A DNA stretch of 64,000 nucleotides from an uncultured Parafilimonas sp. (GCA_903882935.1 CAIRZB010000028.1:62001-126000), one strand, 5' to 3'; positions 35,725 to 45,126 are shown, counted from the first letter of the stretch. Translations and numbers: made by a program. The notes: generated by a model not told the origin, from the sequence alone.

Positions 35725-35820
35725 AATTATTAAAATTTCAAACCCAATATTCAAGCACCGTAACCAAGAAACCAGTTTTAAACTAGGTTCTAGATGTTAT
35801 GCTTTACTTCTTGGAATTTA

Positions 35821-36396
35821 TTACTGATTGTCTTTTTTAGCATTTTTAAAAGGCAAGCCCATTTCCTTCAACAGTTCGTACGCTTCTTCATTCGTATTGG
35901 CTGTCGTTACAAAGGTTATATCCATGCCTGTAATCTTTGTTACCTTATCAATATCAATTTCCGGGAAAATGATTTGCTCGGTAACACCCAAGGTATAGTT
36001 ACCACGGCCATCAAAAGCCTTGTCGCTAATACCTTTGAAATCACGCACACGGGGCAGAGCCACCGCAATCAAACGGTCCAAAAATTCATACATTCTTTCG
36101 CCACGAAGCGTAACACGGGCACCAATTGGCATACCCTTACGCAACTTGAAGTTAGAAATGTCTTTTTTACTGATGGTAGGCACAGCTTTTTGGCCAGTGA
36201 TGTTGCCCAGTTCATCAACGGCAACGTCAACCGCTTTTTTATCAGTAACCGCGCCATTAACACCGCGGTTTACACAAATTTTTTCTAAACGTGGTGCCTG
36301 CATCACGCTTTTGTAGCTGAATTTCTTCATTAAAGCGGGTACCACTTCTTGTTGGTATTTGCTTTCTAATCTCGGAGTATATTTATCTGTGCTCAT
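35821..36396 (-). CDS. rplE: 50S ribosomal protein L5
   Basis: This 191-residue protein binds 5S rRNA. The family block [20 protein letters not shown] (about 35-54) and the C-terminal [20 protein letters not shown] are clear. Its start codon overlaps the stop of rplX by one base (TAATG), giving translational coupling. It has a short acidic/basic tail (KNAKKDNQ). Confidence 0.97.
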   Translation of the reverse strand: MSTDKYTPRLESKYQQEVVPALMKKFSYKSVMQAPRLEKICVNRGVNGAVTDKKAVDVAVDELGNITGQKAVPTISKKDISNFKLRKGMPIGARVTLRGERMYEFLDRLIAVALPRVRDFKGISDKAFDGRGNYTLGVTEQIIFPEIDIDKVTKITGMDITFVTTANTNEEAYELLKEMGLPFKNAKKDNQ

Positions 36397-36734
36397 TACT
36401 TAATAACCTCCCCAGATTTTTTGGATATACGAACTAATTTACCTTCTTCACGGCTACGCTTAATTTTGGCAGGTCCGCCAATTTTAGCATCCCACAGCAT
36501 TATATTGCTGATGTGTATAGGCGCTTCCTTCTTTACAATACCGCCCTTGGTATTGCGGGCTGAAGGCTTGGTGTGCTTGGTGATGATATTAACACCCTCA
36601 ACCACCACACGGCCTTTTTCAATGATTACTTCTAAAACCGTACGTGGTTTTTTGCTGTCTTTATCATCGCCGGCTATCACCACAACTGAGTCGCCTTTTT
36701 TGATATTGTATTTAGGTTTAAATCTGTTGCTCAT
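36396..36734 (-). CDS. rplX: 50S ribosomal protein L24
   Basis: I start at the ATG at 36734 ([19 protein letters not shown]), giving 112 residues with the KOW motif ([20 protein letters not shown]) at the usual place; the upstream start at 36785 adds an Asn/Lys-rich stretch atypical of L24. L24 initiates 50S assembly. Its stop overlaps the rplE start. Confidence 0.95.
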   Translation of the reverse strand: MSNRFKPKYNIKKGDSVVVIAGDDKDSKKPRTVLEVIIEKGRVVVEGVNIITKHTKPSARNTKGGIVKKEAPIHISNIMLWDAKIGGPAKIKRSREEGKLVRISKKSGEVIK

Positions 36735-36803
36735 CGCTGTTGAATTATCAGAATTTCTTTTATTATTATTGAGCCTTTTTTTCAAAAGGGCTGCAAAGAT
36801 ACA

Positions 36804-37172
36804 TTATAATACCTCAGGCGCAAGGGAAATGATTTTCATGTAACCTTTATCCCTAAGCTCCCTGGCAACCGGCCCAAAAATACGTGTACCCCTTGGCTCG
36901 TCTGAGTTGTTAAGCAGCACCACTGCATTATCATCAAAGCGTATGTAAGTACCGTCTTTACGGCGCAATTTATTTTTAGTGCGAACAATAACTGCTTTAC
37001 TAACGGTGCCTTTTTTGATGCCGCCTGCGGGTATTGCGTCTTTAACTGTTACAACAATCTTGTCGCCAATCTTGGCATAATCCTGACCGGAGTTACCAAG
37101 AACCCTTATGCAAAGCACCTCTTTGGCGCCACTGTTATCAGCTACATTTAGCCTGCTTTCCTGCTGAATCAT
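36804..37172 (-). CDS. rplN: 50S ribosomal protein L14
   Basis: This 122-residue protein is a typical L14 ([20 protein letters not shown]; signature ITVT-type [20 protein letters not shown]). It bridges the subunits and contacts L19. A purine/AGCT word repeat stands directly before its start codon (see 37173-37275). Confidence 0.97.
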   Translation of the reverse strand: MIQQESRLNVADNSGAKEVLCIRVLGNSGQDYAKIGDKIVVTVKDAIPAGGIKKGTVSKAVIVRTKNKLRRKDGTYIRFDDNAVVLLNNSDEPRGTRIFGPVARELRDKGYMKIISLAPEVL

Positions 37173-37275
37173 TTTATTTAGCTTTTAGCTTTTAGCTCCA
37201 TGCTGAACGCTTGGAGAAAAAAATATACTTAAACTACCACTTGCAGCCTACAGCTTGCAGCGTGCAGCATTTTAC
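37173..37275. repeat. spacer repeat A (rplN side), related to spacer B
   Basis: The rpsQ-rplN spacer opens with TTAGCTTTTAGCTTTTAGCT, continues with a GCTCCA...TGGAG mini-stem and ends with GCAGCCTACAGCTTGCAGC words. The spacer on the other side of rpsQ (37534-37632) has the same order. On the mRNA the AGCTAAAAGCTAAA words sit within 4-25 nt of the rplN ATG. Confidence 0.75.
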
Positions 37276-37533
37276 TTATTTCGCTTTTTCTACAACTTCA
37301 ACCAGTCTCCAACGCTTAGTTTTGCTAAGCGGGCGGGTTTCCATTATCTTAACTACATCACCGATTGTACACTCATTTTTCTCGTCGTGAGCGTGGAACT
37401 TGGTAGTTTTCTTTACAAACTTACCATAAATCGGGTGCTTTACCTTTCTTTCAACGGCAACAGTTATAGTCTTGGTCATTTTGTTACTGCTAACCACCCC
37501 TATTCTTGTTTTGCGCAAATTTCTTTCAACCAT
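37276..37533 (-). CDS. rpsQ: 30S ribosomal protein S17
   Basis: This 85-residue OB-fold protein starts [19 protein letters not shown], has the [20 protein letters not shown] core and the signature [18 protein letters not shown] (about 59-76). It is of normal length. It is flanked by two homologous spacers, suggesting the repeated words were copied together. Confidence 0.97.
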   Translation of the reverse strand: MVERNLRKTRIGVVSSNKMTKTITVAVERKVKHPIYGKFVKKTTKFHAHDEKNECTIGDVVKIMETRPLSKTKRWRLVEVVEKAK

Positions 37534-37632
37534 TTTTTTAGCTTTTAGCTTTTAGCTCCAAGCTATTAACTTGGAGAAGAAATATTTAACAGCTTACAGC
37601 CTGTAGCGTTTTGCTTACAGCCTACAGCATTT
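37534..37632. repeat. spacer repeat B (rpsQ side), related to spacer A
   Basis: The rpmC-rpsQ spacer repeats the plan of 37173-37275: TTAGCTTTTAGCTTTTAGCT, then CCAAGCT...ACTTGGAGAA, AAATATTTAA and two TACAGCCT words before a GCATTTTTATTTT end. Confidence 0.75.
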
Positions 37633-37842
37633 TTATTTTGCCAGTTCCCTTTTCCTTACTTCAGTTTTAAGGCGCGCAACATCCTTGCGGAGGCTACGGA
37701 TGCTCATTGGGTTTTCAAGCGGAGAAATTGCATGCGCAAACTCCAACTTTTTTAACCTGATCTCATCTTCTTTAATACGAGCTGCCAAATCGCCCTCGTT
37801 TAAATCTTTCAGGGTCTTATTAAATTCAATATGCTTAGCCAT
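37633..37842 (-). CDS. rpmC: 50S ribosomal protein L29
   Basis: I start at the ATG at 37842 (MAKHIEFNKTLKDLNEGDL), giving 69 residues, the family size; the longer frame upstream crosses AT-rich repeats. The two-helix hairpin with RLKKLEFAHAISPLENPMSI is characteristic. L29 lies at the nascent-peptide exit. Confidence 0.94.
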   Translation of the reverse strand: MAKHIEFNKTLKDLNEGDLAARIKEDEIRLKKLEFAHAISPLENPMSIRSLRKDVARLKTEVRKRELAK

Positions 37843-37866
37843 TATCTTATAATTTATTAATTTGAA

Positions 37867-37935
37867 AATTTGAAAATTTGAAAATATTACCTCCAGTATT
37901 TGAATATTCGAAACCAATTTTCAAATTTTCAAATT
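37867..37935. repeat. 19-bp perfect inverted repeat between rplP and rpmC
   Basis: AATTTGAAAATTTGAAAAT (37867-37885) pairs perfectly with ATTTTCAAATTTTCAAATT (37917-37935) across a 31-nt loop. Both arms are built of the iterated word AATTTGAA. The hairpin would form in the operon mRNA just upstream of the rpmC start. Confidence 0.8.
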
Positions 37936-37954
37936 ACCTAATTTCCAAATTTAC

Positions 37955-38374
37955 CTACGACTGTAAGTCCCTACGTATTACAAAACGGGTTTGTACCGGT
38001 AACTTCTGCGCTGCCAAACCCATTGCTTCTTTGGCAACAGCTTCGCTAACACCGTCAATCTCAAATATTATACGCCCTGGTTCAATAACCGCCGCGTAGT
38101 ATTCAAGGTTACCCTTACCCTTACCCATCCTCACTTCCTGAGGCTTCTTAGTAATGGGCTTATCTGGGAAAATACGTATCCAAACATTACCCTCACGTTT
38201 CATAGCACGTGTCATGGCTTGCCTGGCTGCTTCAAGCTGGCGGTTAGTTAACCATATAGCATCAAGAGATTTTAACGCATAGGATCCGAATGCAATGGAC
38301 GTACCACGTTTAGCTACTTCCCTTATACGGCCCTTTTGCCCCTTCCTGTGCTTTGTTCTTTTTGGCTGTAACAT
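37955..38374 (-). CDS. rplP: 50S ribosomal protein L16
   Basis: This 139-residue protein shows [20 protein letters not shown] and the L16 signature block [26 protein letters not shown] (shown here in part: [12 protein letters not shown]). It helps form the A-site tRNA pocket. Position between rpsC and rpmC is canonical. Confidence 0.97.
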   Translation of the reverse strand: MLQPKRTKHRKGQKGRIREVAKRGTSIAFGSYALKSLDAIWLTNRQLEAARQAMTRAMKREGNVWIRIFPDKPITKKPQEVRMGKGKGNLEYYAAVIEPGRIIFEIDGVSEAVAKEAMGLAAQKLPVQTRFVIRRDLQS

Positions 38375-38474
38375 TGTTTATACCCTCCAACCTCCCTAAA
38401 AGGGAAGCTTTAAATACGATTATTGTTATTACTTATTTTCTATTTATTGTAATACCCCATGGGCACACAAACTA

Positions 38475-39323
38475 CTATCGCCTTCCGCCTCTGCCTGCAC
38501 CGCCGCCTGGCATGCCTGCGCCACCACCACGGTTATCCCTTCCGCCGCCGCCCCTGCGGTCGCCACCAGCACCTCTGTCATCCCTTCTGTCGCCACCTGG
38601 CCTACGGTTATCAAACCTGTCATCATCCCTTCTTTCTCTCCTGTCGCTCAAATCGCTCTTGCCGCCAGTAAAATTCGGGTTAAGTTCACGTTGGCCAAGT
38701 ACTTCACCTTTACAAATCCAAACTTTGATACCTATTTTACCATACACAGTCAAAGCAAATACAGAAGCGTAATCTATATCCATACGGAAGGTGTGCAATG
38801 GAACACGGCCTTGCTTCAACTCTTCAGTACGGGCTATTTCAGCTCCACCCAAACGACCTGCAATCTTTATTTTAATACCCTCGGCGCCCATCCGCAATGT
38901 GGATGCAATAGCCATTTTAATGGCACGCTTGTAGTTAATACGGTTTTCAATTTGGCGTGCGATAGTGTCGCCTACTATATTAGCATCCAGTTCAGGCCGA
39001 CGTATTTCAAGAATGTTTATCTGAACGTCGTCTTTGCTGGTTAACTTCTTCAGCTCTTCCTTTATACGGTCAACCTCATTACCACCCTTGCCTATGATAA
39101 TACCAGGCTTAGAGGTATGTATGGTTATGATAAGCTTGCCCAGTGTGCGCTCAATAACAATCTTGGCTATGCCACCTTTATTGATACGCGCATTTAGGTA
39201 GGTTCTGATTTTATGGTCTTCAATCAGTTTGCCGGCGTAGTCACTCTTGCTGCCGTACCAGTTACTCTCCCAACCGCGGATGATGCCTAACCTGTTACCA
39301 ATAGGATTTGCTTTTTGACCCAT
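38475..39323 (-). CDS. rpsC: 30S ribosomal protein S3 with a Gly/Arg-rich C-terminal extension
   Basis: The first about 215 residues are a standard S3: [20 protein letters not shown], the KH domain with [20 protein letters not shown], and the C-terminal domain with [16 protein letters not shown]3 forms part of the mRNA entry tunnel and its helicase. The remaining about 65 residues are an Arg/Asp/Gly-rich tail ([18 protein letters not shown] and [14 protein letters not shown]) with RGG-like repeats, making the protein 282 residues long. This tail is probably disordered and RNA-binding. The start codon follows an AT-rich repeat spacer. Confidence 0.96.
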   Translation of the reverse strand: MGQKANPIGNRLGIIRGWESNWYGSKSDYAGKLIEDHKIRTYLNARINKGGIAKIVIERTLGKLIITIHTSKPGIIIGKGGNEVDRIKEELKKLTSKDDVQINILEIRRPELDANIVGDTIARQIENRINYKRAIKMAIASTLRMGAEGIKIKIAGRLGGAEIARTEELKQGRVPLHTFRMDIDYASVFALTVYGKIGIKVWICKGEVLGQRELNPNFTGGKSDLSDRRERRDDDRFDNRRPGGDRRDDRGAGGDRRGGGGRDNRGGGAGMPGGGAGRGGRR

Positions 39324-39330
39324 ATTGTTA

Positions 39331-39446
39331 ATTTGAGAATGTGAAAATTTGATAATTTGAAAATGTTATCAACTTTCGTGTCTTTGTTATTTTTTAATAT
39401 TCTTTATAATGCGCAAATCCATTTTCAAATTTTCAAATTTGCACAT
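39331..39446. repeat. imperfect inverted AATTTGAAAA-word arms between rplV and rpsC
   Basis: The left arm (GTTAATTTGAGAATGTGAAA, AATTTGATAATTTGAAAATG) and right arm (CATTTTCAAATTTTCAAA, TTTGCACATTAAC) are mostly complementary across about 40 nt. It is the same word family as at 33746, 37867 and 41547. Confidence 0.65.
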
Positions 39447-39453
39447 TAACTAC

Positions 39454-39798
39454 TTACGCCTTTGTGTCAACAATAATAGTTACGTGGTTGCTGCGTTTAC
39501 GAACCCTGTAGCCACGCCCTTGTGGTGCCGGACGCATCCGCTTAAGCACTCGGCCACCGTCTACAAACACAGTCTTAACCACTAGGCCTGCATCTGCTGC
39601 GCTTTGGCCACTGTTTTTCTGTTCCCAGTTGTTAATAGCGCTCTTCAGCAATTTACCTAGGGGAACTGCAGCATGCTGCGGATGGTGTTCCAGTATGGCC
39701 AATGCTTTTTCAACCTGCATTCCACGCACCACATCAGCCAGTAAACGTACTTTACGCGGCCCAGTAGGATAATTATTAAGTTTAGCTACAGCTTCCAT
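39454..39798 (-). CDS. rplV: 50S ribosomal protein L22
   Basis: This 114-residue protein (MEAVAKLNNYPTGPRKVRLL) has the L22 core and the beta-hairpin that lines the exit tunnel (VLKRMRPAPQGRGYRVRKRS, about residues 84-103), the region where macrolide-resistance changes arise in other species. Length is normal. Confidence 0.97.
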   Translation of the reverse strand: MEAVAKLNNYPTGPRKVRLLADVVRGMQVEKALAILEHHPQHAAVPLGKLLKSAINNWEQKNSGQSAADAGLVVKTVFVDGGRVLKRMRPAPQGRGYRVRKRSNHVTIIVDTKA

Positions 39799-39898
39799 TT
39801 TATGCTATGTTTTGGGTTCTATGTTCTGCCGTTCTATGTTTTAAGGTTCTTTAAACGAAACATAAAACGTAGCACACCAAACAAAGAACTATTAACTT

Positions 39899-40168
39899 CT
39901 ATTTTTTCTGTCCTGAATGTCCTTTAAAGTTTCTGGTAGGTGCAAATTCACCCAGCTTATGGCCAACCATAAACTCAGTTACATACACCGGTATAAACTT
40001 GTTACCGTTGTGTACCGCAAATGTGTGCCCAACAAAATCAGGCGTTATGGTTGAACGGCGGCTCCAAGTTTTCAGAACGGCTTTCTTTGATTTTCCTTCG
40101 TTGATGGTAAGAACCTTTTCTTCAAGTTTTACATCTACGTAAGGACCTTTTTTAATCGAACGACCCAT
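39899..40168 (-). CDS. rpsS: 30S ribosomal protein S19
   Basis: This 89-residue protein ([20 protein letters not shown]) carries the S19 signature [20 protein letters not shown]. It binds the 16S head with S13. The spacer to rplB (118 bp) again holds AATTTGAAAA words. Confidence 0.97.
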   Translation of the reverse strand: MGRSIKKGPYVDVKLEEKVLTINEGKSKKAVLKTWSRRSTITPDFVGHTFAVHNGNKFIPVYVTEFMVGHKLGEFAPTRNFKGHSGQKK

Positions 40169-40169
40169 A

Positions 40170-40275
40170 TAAACTAATTTGAAAATTTGGGAATTGCTTA
40201 ATTTGAAAACTTGAGGATTTGAAAATTTTTGACCACTTCTTATAACACAAACACCTTTTCAAACTCCTTCATTCT
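40170..40275. repeat. AATTTGAAAA-word spacer between rpsS and rplB
   Basis: AATTTGAAAATTTG, AATTTGAAAACTTG and ATTTGAAAATTTTTG follow one another from 40176. CTTTTCAAACTCC and TTCTCAAATC words of opposite sense occur near 40256-40280, so imperfect pairing is possible. Confidence 0.6.
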
Positions 40276-40286
40276 CAAATCAATAA

Positions 40287-41129
40287 TTATTTATTTGATA
40301 TTTTCTTACCATCTCTCCTTTGGATGATCAGCTTGTCACTGCCTTTGCCTCTCTGCCTGGTTTTTTCACCCTTGGCATACTTGCCTGTTCTGCTACGTGG
40401 GTGCCCACCTGAAGCTTTACCTTCACCACCACCCATCGGGTGATCTACTGGGTTCATCGCAACACCACGTACACGTGGCCTAACACCCTTCCAACGGCTT
40501 ACACCCGCTTTACCCCTGGTTTCCAAGTTATGGTCGCTGTTAGATACTACACCAACAGTGGCATAGCAATTCACCAGCACTTTTCTCAATTCACCAGAAG
40601 GCATTTTTAATACGGCATATTTTTCTTCCTTGTTGGTAAGCTGTGCAGACGAGCCTGCGCTGCGTGCAAGTTTACCACCTTGGCCTGGTTGCATTTCAAT
40701 GTTGTGCACCATTGTACCCAAAGGGATGTTCTTCATTTGTAACGCGTGCCCTATTTCAGGAGCAACTGCATCGCCAGAAATTACAGTGGTACCTACTTGC
40801 AAACCTTGCGGGGCAATAATGTATCTTTTTTCCCCGTCAGCATAATGCAACAATGCTATAAAAGCCGAACGGTTTGGATCATATTCAATTGAAGCTACTT
40901 TTGCTTCAACACCAGCCTTATCACGCTTAAAATCGATAATACGGTAGTGCTTTTTGTGACCGCCACCAATGTATCGCATTGCCCTACGGCCTTGTGCATT
41001 ACGCCCACCTGTGCTGCTTATTGGCTCTAACAAACTCTTTTCTGGTTTGTCGGTAGTAATTTCAGCATAGGCATTTCCTATCCTCCACCTGGTACCCGCC
41101 GTAACTGGTTTATATTTTCTTAGTGCCAT
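40287..41129 (-). CDS. rplB: 50S ribosomal protein L2
   Basis: This 280-residue protein is a full-length L2 ([20 protein letters not shown]) with the peptidyl-transferase-proximal block [20 protein letters not shown], including the conserved histidine. It is required for subunit association. Gaps to rplW and rpsS are about 115 bp each. Confidence 0.98.
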   Translation of the reverse strand: MALRKYKPVTAGTRWRIGNAYAEITTDKPEKSLLEPISSTGGRNAQGRRAMRYIGGGHKKHYRIIDFKRDKAGVEAKVASIEYDPNRSAFIALLHYADGEKRYIIAPQGLQVGTTVISGDAVAPEIGHALQMKNIPLGTMVHNIEMQPGQGGKLARSAGSSAQLTNKEEKYAVLKMPSGELRKVLVNCYATVGVVSNSDHNLETRGKAGVSRWKGVRPRVRGVAMNPVDHPMGGGEGKASGGHPRSRTGKYAKGEKTRQRGKGSDKLIIQRRDGKKISNK

Positions 41130-41243
41130 ACCCTAAATCCTTAGAAGGACTTTAAATAGTTTTAAATTTTATTTCAACTTTTGCGGCAGTTGACTGCCAT
41201 TACTATACTTTGTTGCTACCGCGCCCTAACGGGGCTTGTGCTA

Positions 41244-41543
41244 CTAAATATTTGCGTATAGGTCTATGGTGCTGCCTTCAGCAACGGTAACGTAAGCTTT
41301 TTTATACGCTGGTTTAACCCCTTTCAAAAAACCTGCTTTTGTAAAGCGAGTTTTGTTTTTGCCAGGCACAACCACTGTGTTTACGTCAACAACTGATACA
41401 CCATAAAACTCTTCAATAGCCTTTTTAATATCCAGCTTGTTTGCTTTGCGGCCAACTTTAAAAGTGTACCTCCTAAGCTTTTCTTGCTGGTTGTTAGCCT
41501 TTTCGGTTAACACTGGCTTTATTAAAACATCTGTAAGTCTCAT
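41244..41543 (-). CDS. rplW: 50S ribosomal protein L23
   Basis: This 99-residue protein (MRLTDVLIKPVLTEKANNQQ) shows the L23 fold with YTFKVGRKANKLDIKKAIEE. L23 is the docking site for trigger factor and SRP at the tunnel exit. It is preceded by CAAATTTTC words next to its start. Confidence 0.96.
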   Translation of the reverse strand: MRLTDVLIKPVLTEKANNQQEKLRRYTFKVGRKANKLDIKKAIEEFYGVSVVDVNTVVVPGKNKTRFTKAGFLKGVKPAYKKAYVTVAEGSTIDLYANI

Positions 41544-41546
41544 ATC

Positions 41547-41590
41547 AATTCAATTTGAAAATTTGTGAATTTGAAAATTTGAAAATGTAC
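41547..41590. repeat. iterated AATTTGAAAA words before rplW
   Basis: The spacer between rplD and rplW contains AATTTGAAAATTTGTGAATTT followed by GAAAATTTGAAAATG, and a reversed ATTTTTTCAAAC word near 41611. The arrangement places the repeat directly 5' of the rplW start codon on the mRNA. Confidence 0.7.
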
Positions 41591-41639
41591 TAGGTTATAG
41601 CCTACTTTTCATTTTTTCAAACTTATGCATCAGCACATG

Positions 41640-42278
41640 TTATGCAACAGCCTCGGCATCACCCTCAGTAAATATTTTTACCGCATTTTCTGTAAGCACC
41701 AACACATCAGCGTTTATAATATCGTATGTGTTAATGTCAGTAAGCAATGTGCTGCCAACAGTTGGCAAATTGCGCAAGCTTAGGTAAACATTGTCGTTGT
41801 ATTCCGGCAAAACAAACAGAACTTTTTTACCAGCAGCGTTTATGTTCTTCAACACATCATTAAACTGCTTGGTTTTAGGTGTTTCAAACTGTAGGTCTTC
41901 CAGTACAACTATAGCGTTTTCTTTTGCCTTGTACGATAGTGCACTTACTTTGGCAAGGTCTTTCACTTTCCTGTTCAACTTAAAATCATAACCATGTGGT
42001 TTAGGCCCAAACACCGTACCACCACCTTTATACAACGGGTTACGAATGTTACCTTTACGTGCGCCACCGGTACCCTTTTGCTTGTGTAGCTTACGGCTTG
42101 CACCCTTAACTTCAGCACGGGTTTTAACTTTATGCGTACCATGGTGTTGTGCAGCACGGTATTGTTTAACGGCCAAATAAATTACATGGTCATTTGGTTC
42201 AGCACCGAATACATCATCAGGTAATTCTACCTGCCTGCCGGTTTTTTCACCTTTTGTATTAATAACTTCTACTTGCAT
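41640..42278 (-). CDS. rplD: 50S ribosomal protein L4
   Basis: This 212-residue protein (MQVEVINTKGEKTGRQVELP) carries the tunnel loop KTRAEVKGASRKLHKQKGTG, then GGGTVFGPKPHGYDFKLNRK. In E. coli L4 represses the S10 operon; a similar role here is unproven. The gap to rplC is 18 bp. Confidence 0.97.
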   Translation of the reverse strand: MQVEVINTKGEKTGRQVELPDDVFGAEPNDHVIYLAVKQYRAAQHHGTHKVKTRAEVKGASRKLHKQKGTGGARKGNIRNPLYKGGGTVFGPKPHGYDFKLNRKVKDLAKVSALSYKAKENAIVVLEDLQFETPKTKQFNDVLKNINAAGKKVLFVLPEYNDNVYLSLRNLPTVGSTLLTDINTYDIINADVLVLTENAVKIFTEGDAEAVA

Positions 42279-42296
42279 CTTTGTTCAGATTAAAGT

Positions 42297-42914
42297 TTAC
42301 TTCTGGATTAAAACGATGGAACCAATATGGCCAGGTACAGAACCACTTACCAATATATAATTCTTTTCAGGAAATATCTTTACCACTTTCAGACCTTGCA
42401 ATTTTACACGGTCACAGCCCATACGGCCACCCATTCTCATGCCTTTAAATACACGGGCGGGATAAGAAGAACCACCGATAGAACCTGGGGCACGTGAACG
42501 GTCATGCTGGCCGTGGCTGGCTTCACCCACACCACTAAAGCCATGGCGTTTTACAACACCCTGAAAACCTTTACCCTTGGTAGTACCTACCACGTCAACT
42601 TTTTCGCCTTCGGCAAAAATTTCAACGCCAATAGTTTCACCAATAGTTTTATCCTGAAAATAATCGCGGAATTCTTTTACAAATTTCTTTGGAGCAGTGG
42701 AGGCCTTGGAGAAGTGATTGATTTCGGCCTTAACGGAATGTTTTTCTTTTTTGTCGCCAAACGCTAACTGCAATGCACTGTAGCCGTCTGTTTCTTTTGT
42801 CTTAACCTGCGTTACAACGCAGGGACCAGCTTCGATAATGGTAACAGATGTCTGTTTGCCATCAGGAGTGAAGATGCTGGTCATCCCAATTTTTTTACCA
42901 ATAATACCTTTCAT
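42297..42914 (-). CDS. rplC: 50S ribosomal protein L3
   Basis: This 205-residue protein ([20 protein letters not shown]) has the L3 signature region [20 protein letters not shown] and the finger loop [20 protein letters not shown] that reaches the peptidyl-transferase centre. The 314-bp spacer to rpsJ is unusually long and has no gene. Confidence 0.97.
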   Translation of the reverse strand: MKGIIGKKIGMTSIFTPDGKQTSVTIIEAGPCVVTQVKTKETDGYSALQLAFGDKKEKHSVKAEINHFSKASTAPKKFVKEFRDYFQDKTIGETIGVEIFAEGEKVDVVGTTKGKGFQGVVKRHGFSGVGEASHGQHDRSRAPGSIGGSSYPARVFKGMRMGGRMGCDRVKLQGLKVVKIFPEKNYILVSGSVPGHIGSIVLIQK

Positions 42915-43228
42915 CGTTTTTGCGGTTTTTGCCCCGCAAGGTGTAGAGGACAGACCCGATGATGTTCGGAGTCTTCAATCCCTGTTTGCCACCGACCTTT
43001 TCCGTTGTTTCCCGATGTTGCGGGAGAGGAAGTACCGGTAGTAAACAAACCTCGAAGGGCTTGTTTATATGTGCCCTCAAACTTCTTTTTTAAAAGAAGA
43101 CTGAGGATTCTAAATGTATTCTCAGAGCTCTTTTTTCAGTTTTACTAAAACCGATTGAGAGATGATTAATGTTATTTAAAGAACTTGTTAGTTTGCCCTC
43201 TTGTTGAAAAGGGTAGATACAACCGCTA
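42915..43228. other. 314-bp spacer between rpsJ and rplC
   Basis: No gene is visible. It contains a CCCCGC-type GC-rich stretch and a CGATGTTGCGGGAGAGG segment near rplC, and AT-rich sequence near rpsJ (43081-43180). In E. coli the S10 leader, not this spacer, carries L4 control, so the length is unexplained. Confidence 0.45.
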
Positions 43229-43534
43229 TTACGCTTTAATTTCAACCTCAACACCAGAAGGAAGATCTAATTTGCTCAGCGCATCCACGGTTCTTGAAGA
43301 AGAAGTGTATATATCCAACAAACGCTTGTGCGTGCAAAGTTGGAACTGCTCACGGCTCTTCTTATTTACGTGTGGTGAACGCAGGACGGTAAATATCCTT
43401 TTGCGGGTAGGCAAAGGTATTGGCCCTGTAACAACTGCGCCTGTGCTGCGTACGGTTTTAACGATTTTATCGGCAGATTTATCTACCAGATTGTGATCGT
43501 ACGATTGTAATTTTATCCTTATTCTTTGAGACAT
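43229..43534 (-). CDS. rpsJ: 30S ribosomal protein S10
   Basis: This 101-residue protein ([20 protein letters not shown]) shows the S10 signature [20 protein letters not shown]. It is the first gene of the operon and has a good promoter 30 bp upstream. In most Bacteroidota rpsL, rpsG and fusA precede it, but here a histidine kinase gene does. Confidence 0.97.
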   Translation of the reverse strand: MSQRIRIKLQSYDHNLVDKSADKIVKTVRSTGAVVTGPIPLPTRKRIFTVLRSPHVNKKSREQFQLCTHKRLLDIYTSSSRTVDALSKLDLPSGVEVEIKA

Positions 43535-43563
43535 AGCCTAACCCAATTTTGTGATTGGGAGCG

Positions 43564-43594
43564 CAAAGGTAATAGGTTGAATTGAATTGGGCAA
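43564..43594 (-). promoter_or_regulatory. promoter of the S10-spc ribosomal operon
   Basis: On the minus strand TTG (43594-43592), 20 nt, then TACCTTTG (43571-43564) fit the Bacteroidota consensus. A start at about 43557 gives a leader of only about 20 nt before the rpsJ ATG. A second -7-like TAATTTTG lies at 43661-43654. Confidence 0.75.
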
Positions 43595-43813
43595 GAAATA
43601 TTTAAAAGAATTTTCAAAAAAACCTAAAATCCCTCAATTATTCGTTCTTGCGGCAAAATTAAGCCCAATTACGTTGCCTTAAATCAACTTATCCGCCTGC
43701 TTTAGCGGTATAATTGCTTTTTTGCCGCCTTACCATGTATTGTATTAAGTGTTTTTACATCCATGGCAGCCGATGAGGTTGGCACAATTTACCCAATTAC
43801 TAAAAAATGCAAT

Positions 43814-44980
43814 TTAAAACACTATGCTTATGCGGCTGCCTTTTCCCACAACACTTTCAATTGACAGGCGGCCGTTAACCTTTCGTAAAAAATCTTTCAC
43901 CAATGCTAAACCCAGCCCGGTACCAGGTTCATTTTTGGTTCCACTGGTTGAACCTATATCAGTTCCATTCAAAAGGGCCGTTACCTGTTCGGTGTCCATG
44001 CCCCGGCCGGTATCGCTAACTGTTATGGTGTTGGCAGTGTTGGTAATGGTTATTACCCCATGTTCAGTAAATTTTGTGGCATTGGTTATTAAATTACGCA
44101 GTATAAAATGCAACGAATTTTCATCCATACTGGTATACAGCAATGCAGCGGTTAGGTTGTTGGCCGTATTGCCTTTTGCCACAAAATTCAAACCAAGCTC
44201 ATTCAGGCAAACGTCAACCATGTTTTTAAGCGGCAATGGGCGAACCTTTCCATTTTGGGGCAACACATCAAGCTTTCCCCATTCTGCAAGGTTGGTAAGC
44301 ATACTCATCGTATGGTCAATCTGGCCAGATAGCCTGCCAAATAGCCCATCCTCTTCCTCAACACTAATCAAGCCCATCTCTCTTAAATCCAACGTTCCCT
44401 TAATGCCACTCAGCGGGTTTCTTACATCATGGCCAATAATGGATATTATCCTGTTCTTAACTTCCGACAGTTGTCTGAGTTCCTTGTTTTTCACCCTCAA
44501 TTCAATAAGCTTCATCACTTGCCTTGCTAGTATCTCAAGTGTTTGCAACTGGTCCTCATCAAGGGTACGTGGAACCCGGTCAATTACGCAAAGTGAGCCG
44601 ATTTTGTAGCCGCTTTGGGTTATTAGCGGCATACCCGCGTAATACCTAATGTTTGGTGGGTCGCCTTTTACAAGGGGGTTATCAAAAAAACGCTCGTCTT
44701 TAAGCGCATCTGGCACTACCATCAGTTTTTCATCCATAATGGCATGCCCGCAAAAAGTAATGCTGCGGGCATCGCCGTTATCGTCGGTGCCTATTTTTGC
44801 TTTAAACCACTGCCTGTTAGAATCGATAAGTGTTATGGTGGAAATTGGTGTGCCGCAGATTTTTGATGCAATCCGCACAATATCATCAAATTCCTGTTCG
44901 TAAGGCGTGTCCAACAATTCAAGGTTGTAAAGCTCTCGCAGCCTTTGCTGTTCATCGGCAGGCACTTGCGCTGGAATCAT
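43814..44980 (-). CDS. GAF-domain sensor histidine kinase
   Basis: This 388-residue kinase has an N-terminal GAF domain (about residues 25-160, with TFCGHAIMD and AGMPLITQSGYKIGSLCVID), a dimerisation/phosphoacceptor domain with His184 in SIIGHDVRNPLSGIKG, and a HATPase domain with N box NLITNATKFT, VSDTGRGMD and GTGLGLALV. There is no membrane segment, so it is a soluble kinase sensing a small ligand or partner. No response regulator is adjacent, so it is an orphan. Confidence 0.93.
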   Translation of the reverse strand: MIPAQVPADEQQRLRELYNLELLDTPYEQEFDDIVRIASKICGTPISTITLIDSNRQWFKAKIGTDDNGDARSITFCGHAIMDEKLMVVPDALKDERFFDNPLVKGDPPNIRYYAGMPLITQSGYKIGSLCVIDRVPRTLDEDQLQTLEILARQVMKLIELRVKNKELRQLSEVKNRIISIIGHDVRNPLSGIKGTLDLREMGLISVEEEDGLFGRLSGQIDHTMSMLTNLAEWGKLDVLPQNGKVRPLPLKNMVDVCLNELGLNFVAKGNTANNLTAALLYTSMDENSLHFILRNLITNATKFTEHGVITITNTANTITVSDTGRGMDTEQVTALLNGTDIGSTSGTKNEPGTGLGLALVKDFLRKVNGRLSIESVVGKGSRISIVF

Positions 44981-45126
44981 AATTTACTGTAAGGTTTGCT
45001 GACACAAAAACTGATACCCGAGCAACAATATTAATGCAATTGATGCCGCATAATAAAAATGTTTAATATTTTACCGGTTTTTATGGCGAAACCCAAATCA
45101 AAGTACCCTTGCGGTGGCGTAACAGG

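Noticed and set aside
39808-39898. TTCTATGTT words between rpsS and rplV
   Set aside because: The words repeat only loosely and show no clear pairing, so I list no feature.
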